Positions 1 through 7,789 of a stretch of DNA of 64,000 nt are shown piece by piece. The DNA comes from Candidatus Heimdallarchaeota archaeon LC_3 (lineage in GTDB: Archaea; Asgardarchaeota; Heimdallarchaeia; Hodarchaeales; LC-3): NCBI GenBank assembly GCA_001940645.1, contig MDVS01000048.1, positions 90,425 through 154,424 on the forward strand, read 5' to 3'. How positions within the stretch are numbered: position 1 is the first letter of the stretch; the number at the start of each line of letters is the position of its first letter. The notes below the pieces were generated by a model. The model had not been told where the DNA came from. It was given only the letters and a program-made list of their open reading frames with translations, and made no database searches. The position numbers and the translations under genes were made by a program.

Positions 1-2
1 CA

Positions 3-410
3 ATAATCTACCGAAGAGATGAACCTTCAGCAAGTCCTGTATTACAGGAAAAAATTGAACAAACTGATGGAATTGATCTATGGCTCAGTACAGAAGTCAT
101 CGAATTGAAAGGAGAAACAAAGTTAGAAAGTATACTATTAAATCACAAAGATAAAAATGAAAAGAAGGAATACACTCCAGATGGGATTTTTGTTTTTATT
201 GGCCTACAACCCAATACAAAATTTTTACAGGGTATTATCAACCTTGATAAACAAAATTTTATCGTAACTGAAAACGGATCCAAAACATCAGTAAAAGGCA
301 TTTATGCTGCAGGTGATTGTCGAAAAGGATCATCAAAACAAGCAATAACCGCTGCAGGAGAAGGGGCAGCTTCTGCATTATTAATTAGAGAATATTTGAA
401 AACAGTATAG
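3..410 (+). CDS. Thioredoxin-disulfide reductase-like flavoprotein, C-terminal part
   Basis: The reading frame is open from the left edge of the window, so the N-terminal FAD domain and the CxxC redox centre lie outside. The visible part covers the end of the NAD(P)H-binding domain and the C-terminal FAD-binding segment. Typical landmarks are FIGLQPNTKF and the GIYAAGDCR stretch, the second FAD motif in which the Asp contacts the flavin ribityl chain, followed by an AAGEGAASAL helix. The family moves electrons from NAD(P)H through FAD to a small disulfide protein. Without the CxxC region a thioredoxin reductase cannot be told from a related ferredoxin- or peroxiredoxin-linked reductase. A TTG at 105 is an internal codon and not the start. 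Confidence 0.85.
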   Translation: MIYRRDEPSASPVLQEKIEQTDGIDLWLSTEVIELKGETKLESILLNHKDKNEKKEYTPDGIFVFIGLQPNTKFLQGIINLDKQNFIVTENGSKTSVKGIYAAGDCRKGSSKQAITAAGEGAASALLIREYLKTV

Positions 411-493
411 ATTTTTAAGATCTAAAAAACATAGCTTTATTTAAATTAATACTGTAAAGGCCATTATAAATATTCTCTGAATAAAATTAATCT

Positions 494-508
494 TAGAAGA
501 AGCTTCTA
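494..508. promoter_or_regulatory. Inverted repeat before an HTH regulator gene, candidate operator
   Basis: TAGAAG-aag-CTTCTA is a perfect inverted repeat with six-base arms. It contains the ten-base palindrome AGAAGCTTCT. It lies just before an AT-rich TATA-like stretch at about 516-528 and upstream of the GyrI-type regulator gene, where an autoregulatory site would be expected. That it binds this protein is inference; no second copy was noticed. Confidence 0.25.
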
Positions 509-638
509 TACCACTTTTTTTTAATAAATTTTAATTTCATTGTTCAAGAAAACACGGAGTTTCTGGAAATACTCAAACTTTAATGTAGGAATATTCAAAA
601 ACTCTAATATTTCAGGCAAAAATAATTTTATTCTCGGA

Positions 639-1541
639 ATGTGGCAAACTTGTCCAGATGAACATAAATTTTCTAATCTTGAATCGAAGATGAAGCTTAA
701 AGCATTTCTTTTAAAATCTGGCGAAGGAATAATTGACCTTTTAAGATCAATAGACAATCCTAAAAGATTCGAAATTCTATCTTTACTTTTGGATGGAAAA
801 GAAACATCCTTCAGTAATCTTTTGGAAGATACGTCCCTTCAAAAAAGTGCTTTATCAAACCATTTAGCTCTTCTAACTGAGAGAAATTTGATTGACAAAA
901 AATCACGTGGTAATTATCAAATAAGCTTTTTTGGTGAAATTCTGCTTCAACGGCTAACAAATACATTTATTGAGGCTAAGGTTCGAGAACAAGAGAATTT
1001 AGTTCATCTTTTTGAATTGATAGGTAAAAAAATGGAATATATAGATGAGGAATTAATATTGTCCACTGAAAATAGAAATTTAATATTGAAAATTGTAAAA
1101 CTACTTCCAATGAGAGTAGTTTCGTTTCATGCAACCGATAGTAAAACTCCCGAAGATGATGCCGCGAAAATGGTAGAAAACTGGACTAAAGAAAAAGGGT
1201 TATTAGATGATCCTAATCGCTATCAAGTATTTGAATTTAATAATCCTGATCCACAAAAGGATAATCCCAAGTATGGGTATGAGTTCTGGATAGCAGTACC
1301 TAAAGAATTTGAAGTCGAAGACGACCAAGTTATCAAAGAGTTTTCTGGAGGGCTATATGCTGTTATGAGTTGTCGTGGAGTTATGAATATCGGACCCACA
1401 TGGAAAAAGCTTGTTCAGGCAGTTAATAATTCAGAATACACTTTAACACATGATCATCAATGGTTAGAAAATAATGTGAGTCCTGATATTAAGGACCATG
1501 ATAAGCTACGATTGGATTTATACTGTCCAATAAAGGAATAG
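639..1541 (+). CDS. Winged-helix regulator with GyrI-like effector-binding domain
   Basis: The N-terminal part is an ArsR-type winged helix: a helix with SIDNPKRFEILSLLL, then a recognition region SALSNHLALLTERNLI and a beta wing. The C-terminal half, from about MRVVSFHATDSKTPEDDA to the end, is a GyrI-like (AraC effector-binding) domain with the family pattern FEFNNPDPQ and YGYEFWIAVP. Such proteins bind a hydrophobic or cationic ligand and change transcription. The start is uncertain. ATG 639 is given; ATG 690 still leaves the whole HTH, and TTG 540 would add 33 residues of no recognisable type. No clear Shine-Dalgarno precedes any of the three. The gene stands alone, with a candidate operator upstream. 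Confidence 0.75.
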   Translation: MWQTCPDEHKFSNLESKMKLKAFLLKSGEGIIDLLRSIDNPKRFEILSLLLDGKETSFSNLLEDTSLQKSALSNHLALLTERNLIDKKSRGNYQISFFGEILLQRLTNTFIEAKVREQENLVHLFELIGKKMEYIDEELILSTENRNLILKIVKLLPMRVVSFHATDSKTPEDDAAKMVENWTKEKGLLDDPNRYQVFEFNNPDPQKDNPKYGYEFWIAVPKEFEVEDDQVIKEFSGGLYAVMSCRGVMNIGPTWKKLVQAVNNSEYTLTHDHQWLENNVSPDIKDHDKLRLDLYCPIKE

Positions 1542-1975
1542 TGTGAACAAATTAGCATCTTTTTGGTTAATCTTTTAGTTCATGAATTCATGGAGTTTGA
1601 AGAATCCGGTATTTTTGCTATTATTCTTCTTTTATTTTCCAAGAAATAATTATTTTAAACCCTTCATATCTATATAATTTAGATACTTTAGCTAATCCGG
1701 TATCTAAGCATTAATTGAGGTATTTGAATTGAAAAAAGGTAGAAGAATTAATAACAGCATTCAATCACAGAAGAATATATTTTCTTTTCGGAGAAATCTA
1801 AATTTTTATATTGGTATTACGCATTTAAATAAGTGGAAATAAAGGTAAAAATCGTTTTTTGATCATTTCTGAATATTAAACATAATAATCCGTATTCAAT
1901 TTGAATATTAAGGATCATGCTCAAATTATAAAACTAATTATAATCCAATTATTAATTAAAAATTGATTAGATAGG
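1542..1975. other. Intergenic region between convergent genes
   Basis: AT-rich stretch between the ends of two convergent genes. Only short open frames are present, the longest about 38 codons from a TTG near 1730, without recognisable similarity. I see no RNA gene, repeat or mobile element here. Confidence 0.5.
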
Positions 1976-2569
1976 TTAGGATGCCAAATGAGGACATTGG
2001 TTGCCCATTTTCCTATATTGCAATTCTTCTTCGATAGGAATATCTTTTTGTATTTTGCTACAATAAACATATTCTTTCAGTTCACTTTTAGACGAATATT
2101 TACAGGATTTAAGAATTGGTACTTCTCCCATTACCTCCTTCTTAATGATGCCCATTTCACATAAGATTTGAGAAAAAGATTTGAAATCACTTAATTTAGG
2201 ATGATATTTTGGTTGTTGAATTAATTCTGAGAAATTAATTTCGAATATTGAAGCGGCTCTCTTTACTAATTCGAATAATTTTTTCATTTTGATTTTTTTA
2301 CTGGCAAAAAAGATTATTAATAGATGTTGTTCACCTATTTTTCTTGTTTCTATCGCCATTTGAGCTTCATCAAAATGTACCTCGCGGATAGCCTTCTGAC
2401 CAAACTGTAGAGAAAATTGAAATACCGCAGCCAAAAATCCACTGACTAATAGATGATTAGGTTCTTTAGCACAATTTTCTCCACCAAAACAACCAGAATA
2501 ATAAGGTAAACCACTAGACGAGATAATAAATACATCATTTATTGCTTCAAGATCAGACAAAGTAACCAA
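1976..2569 (-). CDS. Longin/roadblock-like domain protein with Cys-containing C-terminus
   Basis: The first 120 residues fit a small alpha/beta module: strand VFIISSSGLPYYSGC, a long helix with LLVSGFLAAVFQFSLQFG, then strands IREVHFDEAQMAIE and HLLIIFFASK and another helix. This order matches roadblock/longin-like proteins, which are abundant in Asgard archaea and in eukaryotes act as platforms for small GTPases. The assignment rests on pattern and not on a search. The last 70 residues carry several cysteines (CEMG, SCKYS, YCSK) and end in NQCPHLAS, which could bind a metal. ATG 2569 lies about 24 bases after a TATA-like element, which suggests a leaderless transcript. No GTPase gene is adjacent. 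Confidence 0.6.
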   Translation of the reverse strand: MVTLSDLEAINDVFIISSSGLPYYSGCFGGENCAKEPNHLLVSGFLAAVFQFSLQFGQKAIREVHFDEAQMAIETRKIGEQHLLIIFFASKKIKMKKLFELVKRAASIFEINFSELIQQPKYHPKLSDFKSFSQILCEMGIIKKEVMGEVPILKSCKYSSKSELKEYVYCSKIQKDIPIEEELQYRKMGNQCPHLAS

Positions 2570-2588
2570 TATAATTATCGTAGGTAAG

Positions 2589-2596
2589 TATTTAAA
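2589..2596 (-). promoter_or_regulatory. TATA-like element of the longin-like gene
   Basis: On the minus strand the sequence reads TTTAAATA, centred about 24 bases before the ATG at 2569. This is the spacing expected for an archaeal TATA box serving a leaderless transcript. Confidence 0.45.
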
Positions 2597-2649
2597 CTTT
2601 ATTTTTCAGTACCTTAAACCTTGAACTGATATGTCCATTTAAATCTTAG

Positions 2650-2935
2650 TCATCGATTGCTGACCATTGTTTCTATTAATTTTTTCCACCCTAAGGAGCT
2701 ATGTAAATCTTTTAAATGACCATTTTCTGTTGTATATTTCAAGTTCTTCTATCCGTGATCAACCGCTTTCATTAAATATTCAAATACTTCTTCGTTATTT
2801 CTTAGTTTTTTTTAACAGATTGCAACTTTCCAATATAGAATAGAATCTTTTGAGTTTAATTGTATTACTTTAATATTGCCTTTATTGTTTCTTGAAAATT
2901 GTTTTCATCATATTACTGGTTGGTTTGATGAATAA
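2650..2935 (-). pseudogene. Decayed tetratricopeptide-repeat (TPR) gene fragment
   Basis: Read on the minus strand, this stretch gives pieces of a TPR protein: NNFQETIKAILK, then after a one-base shift VIQLNSKDSILYWKVAIC, a TAA, KKLRNNEEVFEYLMKAVDHG, a TAG, and a tail with DLHSSLGWKKLIETM. The alternation of alanine- and leucine-rich helices and the tail of the DPEFKKLIE kind are TPR hallmarks. Two in-frame stops and at least one frameshift make it non-functional. The similarity was read by eye in pieces, so the boundaries are approximate. Confidence 0.5.
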
Positions 2936-2951
2936 CATCTTGACACACAAA

Positions 2952-4208
2952 CTAAAAGTAAGTCATACAAATTGGTTTGCTAATCAATGTGAAAGTATTA
3001 TTCACCTTATTAATGAACTTTAAATCAGAAATTTTTACTAATCCATATCTTACAAGATCGTTAAAATTAATAGATCCAACGACCATTGATGAAAAGTCAG
3101 CAATTTCTATTTCTATTTCAATATCATATTCCTTATTTTCTACTGGCTTAATCTTCCCCTTTTTTACCTCTAAATAATAAATTCCATCGTTTTCCTTAAG
3201 AAAAGAATCTATAAGTCTTAGTTTAAGATTAAAAGTTTCAAAACCAAAGGTTACTTTTTTTAATTGAACAAAAAATTTCTTTAGGTCAACAATACGATAC
3301 ATGATACCCCTTCCTTGAGTATTTATTTCTTGGGAAGTGTTATACATATTATTAGATCCATTTCTTGCATCTGAAAGAATGAAATGGAGGTTTTCATCGT
3401 GTGTACCGAATTGAATTCTATTAATTTGATCAGCTTGTGTTTCTAAAAAAGAGCATAATGCCAATAATGCTTCTGAATTGTTGTAAATTAATTCTTCGAT
3501 CACTATATCATAATAAATGAAATTATCAGTTTTTACTTTCCTAAAACGGAACATTAGATAGCCTGATAAATTATTATTTGATTTATATCCAACAAAAATC
3601 TTATCTTTCTTATTTTTAAAATAAAACTCAAAAGTTTTTTGGTTACGAAGAACCATTCCATGATTGTTATTGAAAAATTCCATGTAACAATTATAAGTAT
3701 CTAAAATATCTTCTGTTGTTAAGTGAAAAACATTTTTTCTATTAACATGCCTAGGAAGACTGGTTGGCTTAAAATAATAAAGGTTCATTTTCGTTCCATA
3801 TCCAAAACCCATTTTTTTATAAAAATCAGCTCTGAAAGGATATAATATTGCCATAGATACATTTTCTTCTTGTAATTGTTTCAAAAAGTAAGTGATAAGA
3901 CCTTTTGCAACTCCTTCTTTTTTATGAACTAAATCAACGGCAACTAATCCTACACCTCCTACTTTCAACCTTTCTCCTTTCATATTCATAGTAAAATCAT
4001 GGAGACGTTGAACACCTAACAATTGATTTTCACGATACAAACCGTAAAAATCTATAGTTTTGTTATCCTTTTGTTCCTTAGCCAATCTCTCTTTCATCTT
4101 ATCTTTGTCGTCGTCAGTAAATTCTCCAAATTCACCTGGGTAAGCATTAACTATTATTTCTGTGAAAGCGTCATAATCTTTTTCAGGGATAATTTTTATT
4201 TCATCCAT
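2952..4208 (-). CDS. Eis-type GNAT acetyltransferase
   Basis: At 418 residues this has the length of the Eis family: two GNAT modules followed by an SCP2-like C-terminal domain. The N-terminal module carries the acetyl-CoA loop VHKKEGVAKGLITYFL (R/Q-x-x-G-x-G/A type) and then PFRADFYKKMGFGYG, where the family places its active-site Tyr. The protein ends in an aromatic residue (MTYF); in characterised Eis enzymes the terminal carboxylate helps in catalysis. The family N-acetylates amines, including aminoglycosides and polyamines, but the substrate here cannot be told. It is a single gene starting at ATG 4208, preceded downstream by a decayed TPR gene. Confidence 0.8.
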   Translation of the reverse strand: MDEIKIIPEKDYDAFTEIIVNAYPGEFGEFTDDDKDKMKERLAKEQKDNKTIDFYGLYRENQLLGVQRLHDFTMNMKGERLKVGGVGLVAVDLVHKKEGVAKGLITYFLKQLQEENVSMAILYPFRADFYKKMGFGYGTKMNLYYFKPTSLPRHVNRKNVFHLTTEDILDTYNCYMEFFNNNHGMVLRNQKTFEFYFKNKKDKIFVGYKSNNNLSGYLMFRFRKVKTDNFIYYDIVIEELIYNNSEALLALCSFLETQADQINRIQFGTHDENLHFILSDARNGSNNMYNTSQEINTQGRGIMYRIVDLKKFFVQLKKVTFGFETFNLKLRLIDSFLKENDGIYYLEVKKGKIKPVENKEYDIEIEIEIADFSSMVVGSINFNDLVRYGLVKISDLKFINKVNNTFTLISKPICMTYF

Positions 4209-4397
4209 AGTTTATTCCTTCAACGAACAATCGTGTTATAACTGATATTTATTTTTAAAAAAAAGATCGTTATTAAAAAATTTTACTGACAAAAAAGAAA
4301 GTAGTTAATTCAGAAAGGATGTTAATAGAATAAAAAAGAAAAAAATAAATAAACTCAATATAATAATCCCGATTATGACGGAATCCAAATTATTTTG

Positions 4398-7300
4398 TCA
4401 TTTTTTCTTAAATTTCCTTGTAAATAGCACGATAATTAAGGAGATTAAGAAAATTAAGATATTCCATCCAGGAGTGGTAGTGATTTGAGAAGAAGAGGTC
4501 AATTTTGAGCTGGAAGTTGAAGTTGAGGTCGGTACTGAAGTATCGATTGTGAATGTTAACGATGTATGAAAGACATTCCCAGCAGAATCAAAACCATACA
4601 CATGTAAGGTGTAAGATCCATCAGGAAGTGTTCGCGTCGTTTCTGAAGTCCATGTCTGGTTTACTGTATCCACAGATTCGATATAATACCAATAAACATC
4701 TGCATCACCAGTAAAAGCTATTGAAACTGTAGAAGTCTCATAGGTTCGATCAAGTGGTGAAGAAATCGTAACTGAAGGAGGAGTTGTATCAACGTAAAAA
4801 ATAATTGAAGTATGGAAAACATTCCCCAATAAATCAAATCCATAAACGTGTAGAGTATAGGTTCCATCAGGAAGTGTTCGTGTCGTTTCTGAAGTCCATG
4901 TCTGGTTTACTGTATCCACAGATTCGATATAATACCAATAACTATCCGCATTTCCGGAAAGTGTTATAATTACATCAGATGAATAGTAGTCTTGATCTAT
5001 CGGAGAAGAAACATTTACTGTAGGAGGTGTATTATCTATTACTAATGACCCAGGAAGAGTGACGTTTACAACAAGACTTCCACTGCTAACAGTTTCAATT
5101 TTCAACTGATAATTTGTTCCATCTGGGATAGAAGTTGTATCCCAATCATAGCTTGTATCTGTTAACCCAGAAATGATCGACATCCATTGTGTTCCTCCAT
5201 CATTTGAATAATACAGATTGTATGAGACATCAAAACCCCAAGTATCTACTGCATCAGTCCAGGATAATAATACCTGACCTGTGAGATCTTCTCCAATATT
5301 TGGTGTAAGAAATGCTGGTTTTAATATGAATTGAGAGGATGAAGGTAGTGCTAATGGCGAAGAATCGGCATTATTCGCAGTTCCTGCAAGGAAATAAGGT
5401 GAGTCTACAATTCGATCATCATCAACATCTGGAGAAATCCAATTATTCCAATAATTATATGCAAAACCATTGATTAGGAGAGATGTACTATTGTCTATTG
5501 CTTGTGGAAAACCCACATTGTTATCAATAAAATCATTAAACACGAAAAAGTTAAAGAAAGAATCACTGTCTGCTCTAACACCATATTTAACATTGTTGAC
5601 GAAAGAATTATTAGTAAACTGGTTTAACCCACCACTATAAATCCAAACACCAGCAAGTTCTGTCCCAGAAATAATATTATTTGAGAAATAATTATTGGAG
5701 GCATTATCTAGAACTAAACCATAATTACTACCTGAACCAAAATTATTGTTAGTAACATTATTGTAGTAAGCATCCCAAAGTTGAACATCTCCATGATTAT
5801 TATAACCGGTATTATTAGTTACTGTTACATTATAAGTATTTCTATCAAGAAATAAACCCCAACCAGCATTAGTAACTGTGTTGTTAATCATCGTAATATT
5901 AGAGCTATAAGCTGTGAGAATACCAACAGAAACATCGGATATTACCTGATTATTTACAGTTATGTTTGTTGAGTTAAAGAGAATAATTTGACCCATGTTA
6001 TCTGGAACTGTTTTATCTACTTCATTTTCCCAAAATAAAAGCGGTTTTCCATTAATTGTATTATTAGCGATTGATTTCTGAATATAATTGTCAAAAATTG
6101 TACTTCTGATGTAAAAACTGTTGTTCAATAAAGTGTTATCTTCTATAATATTATTTTTTGATTCCCAATTAAAAATACCATACCTAGAATTATTGAAAAT
6201 AGAGTTATTACTCAAATTATTGTTATTGGAACTCGAAATGAGATAAATACCGTCATGATCATCAAAAATAATATTTTGCATTATTGTATTATTTATTGAT
6301 CTTTCAATATAAATACCATGATTTGTGTTATTAAAAATTGTATTATAACTTATATTATTAGTGTTAGAGTCTGTAAGCCTAACACCCGTCCAATCGTTAT
6401 TAAATAAATTGTTATTTTTAATTGAGATGTTGTAAGAAAAATCGTATAAACTTATTCCAGCCCAAGTGTTATTATACGCAGTATTGTATGAAACAATACT
6501 ATTTCCTGATGCGCTTAGTTCAATCCCATGTGCATTGTTATCGTAAACTGTATTATTTGTTATAACATTTAAGAAAGTTGAAACGATATACATTCCAGTT
6601 CCTTGATTAACATATGCAGTGTTATTTGAAAATTTATTGTTGTTGGAGTATTCTATTTGGAATCCAACCCATCCATTATTATAGGCGGAATTTAAGGTGA
6701 CATTGTTAAAATTGGAAAATCGTAGCCTCATTCCATCTTCGTTGTTAGCATAAGCATCATTATTTGTAATGTAATTATTTTTAGAATTATCGAAAGAAAA
6801 TCCAGAAAATCCTTGGCCAAAAACAGTATTGTTTGAAACAATATTGTCATTGCTATTCGAAAATAGCCTTATACCATCATCATCATTATTGTAAACACTA
6901 TTATTAAAAATAATATTCCTACTTGAAGATTCTAGCCATATTCCATTCTCTTGAACACTATTAAAGACAAAATTCGAACTTATTGTATTATTATTAGAAA
7001 AATTACTTAGTCTTATACCATTATACCAACTATTGGAAATGGAATTATTAAAGATAGTATTAGAATTAGAATTCGAAAATTCTATTCCTTGACGACTATT
7101 TATAATGGTATTATTTTCAATAGTCCCATTAACCACATTGCTAAATCTTATTCCTGTTATTACACCGTTTAATCCATTTAGAAGATTATTACTAATCCTA
7201 AAATACAGCGTCGTACTACTAATGGAAATCAAAGGCCCAGAAAAACTAGTTATATTGAGTCCTTCTATTCGGATTGGATCTAATAATGTCCCATTACCAG

Positions 7301-7508
7301 GAAAACTACTATTTAAAACACTGTTACTAGAAATAGATATGGGTCCGCTTGGAGAGTAAGATTGAACACCAGATATTTTAAATATATCAAAAGATTTATC
7401 TTCTGAATTTTCATTTACACTCTGAAAATTCATTTCAAACTTAAATAAATCAAAATTTATTGTTAGAAAACTAACTAGGAGCAATACTCCTATACTTTTT
7501 TTTATCAT
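4398..7508 (-). CDS. Large surface protein: parallel beta-helix, FN3-like and two Ig-like domains, C-terminal anchor
   Basis: A signal peptide (MIKKSIGVLLLVSFLTI) is followed by a long right-handed beta-helix of NosD/PbH1 type, about residues 60-715. It is built from turns of about 23 residues with Asn ladders (NNTIFNN, GIRLSNS) and closed by the NYWNNW element usual for this family. A fibronectin-like segment follows at about 733-825, then two nearly identical 82-residue Ig-like domains at about 823-985 beginning DNTPPTV and DTTPPSV. The end is a Ser/Thr-rich stalk, one membrane helix (about 1010-1029) and RKFKKK. This is the usual plan of an archaeal surface-anchored protein. Carbohydrate or metal binding is possible but not shown. 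GAGG lies about nine bases before ATG 7508. The upstream neighbour is a regulator with the same beta-helix opening motif. Confidence 0.85.
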   Translation of the reverse strand: MIKKSIGVLLLVSFLTINFDLFKFEMNFQSVNENSEDKSFDIFKISGVQSYSPSGPISISSNSVLNSSFPGNGTLLDPIRIEGLNITSFSGPLISISSTTLYFRISNNLLNGLNGVITGIRFSNVVNGTIENNTIINSRQGIEFSNSNSNTIFNNSISNSWYNGIRLSNFSNNNTISSNFVFNSVQENGIWLESSSRNIIFNNSVYNNDDDGIRLFSNSNDNIVSNNTVFGQGFSGFSFDNSKNNYITNNDAYANNEDGMRLRFSNFNNVTLNSAYNNGWVGFQIEYSNNNKFSNNTAYVNQGTGMYIVSTFLNVITNNTVYDNNAHGIELSASGNSIVSYNTAYNNTWAGISLYDFSYNISIKNNNLFNNDWTGVRLTDSNTNNISYNTIFNNTNHGIYIERSINNTIMQNIIFDDHDGIYLISSSNNNNLSNNSIFNNSRYGIFNWESKNNIIEDNTLLNNSFYIRSTIFDNYIQKSIANNTINGKPLLFWENEVDKTVPDNMGQIILFNSTNITVNNQVISDVSVGILTAYSSNITMINNTVTNAGWGLFLDRNTYNVTVTNNTGYNNHGDVQLWDAYYNNVTNNNFGSGSNYGLVLDNASNNYFSNNIISGTELAGVWIYSGGLNQFTNNSFVNNVKYGVRADSDSFFNFFVFNDFIDNNVGFPQAIDNSTSLLINGFAYNYWNNWISPDVDDDRIVDSPYFLAGTANNADSSPLALPSSSQFILKPAFLTPNIGEDLTGQVLLSWTDAVDTWGFDVSYNLYYSNDGGTQWMSIISGLTDTSYDWDTTSIPDGTNYQLKIETVSSGSLVVNVTLPGSLVIDNTPPTVNVSSPIDQDYYSSDVIITLSGNADSYWYYIESVDTVNQTWTSETTRTLPDGTYTLHVYGFDLLGNVFHTSIIFYVDTTPPSVTISSPLDRTYETSTVSIAFTGDADVYWYYIESVDTVNQTWTSETTRTLPDGSYTLHVYGFDSAGNVFHTSLTFTIDTSVPTSTSTSSSKLTSSSQITTTPGWNILIFLISLIIVLFTRKFKKK
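4618..4941 (-). repeat. Internal duplication encoding two Ig-like domains
   Basis: Bases 4618-4695 and 4864-4941 are identical except for one base (CGCG against CGTG). They are offset by 246 bp, or 82 codons. They encode the same stretch, running from WYYIESVDTVNQTW through the TLPDG turn, in the two Ig-like domains. The rest of each domain is more diverged, so this part is either recently converted or strongly conserved. Confidence 0.85.
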
Positions 7509-7549
7509 TTTATTTTCCTCAAACTGTTTTATAATAATTACATGGAATT

Positions 7550-7662
7550 TGTTTACATATAAAAATCCTTTTGAAATTTTGTTCTATAATGTAAATAAGT
7601 GAGCAAATTGTAACTAAGAAATAAACGTGTAAAATTTTTTTTCACAAACTTACCTGTTTACA
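7550..7662. promoter_or_regulatory. Two TGTTTACA words upstream of the surface-protein gene
   Basis: TGTTTACA occurs at 7550-7557 and 7655-7662, in the 281-bp gap between the membrane regulator gene and the surface-protein gene. TATA-like sequence (TTTTTATATG on the minus strand, about 7557-7566) overlaps the first copy. In AT-rich DNA two copies of an eight-base word could be chance. Its interest is only that a DNA-binding protein is encoded next door. Confidence 0.15.
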
Positions 7663-7789
7663 AGTTAGAAGGATTTTCTAGCATATCACTAAGAAAAATA
7701 TTTAAATCAGGGTTTAAGAACTAGAAAAGTAATTCCTAAAATGGAATTAGGGTATTTAAATAAAATTAAAAAAGAAAAATTTTAACTCA

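Noticed and set aside
1860..1925. Similar words (GATCAT, GAATATTAA) repeated before the longin-like gene's end
   Set aside because: The copies are short, imperfect and in mixed order, so in AT-rich DNA they do not stand out from chance.
4398..7508. Repeated Asn-rich units read as a CRISPR or DNA satellite array
   Set aside because: The periodicity of about 23 codons is in the protein (beta-helix turns); there is no identical DNA repeat with unique spacers.
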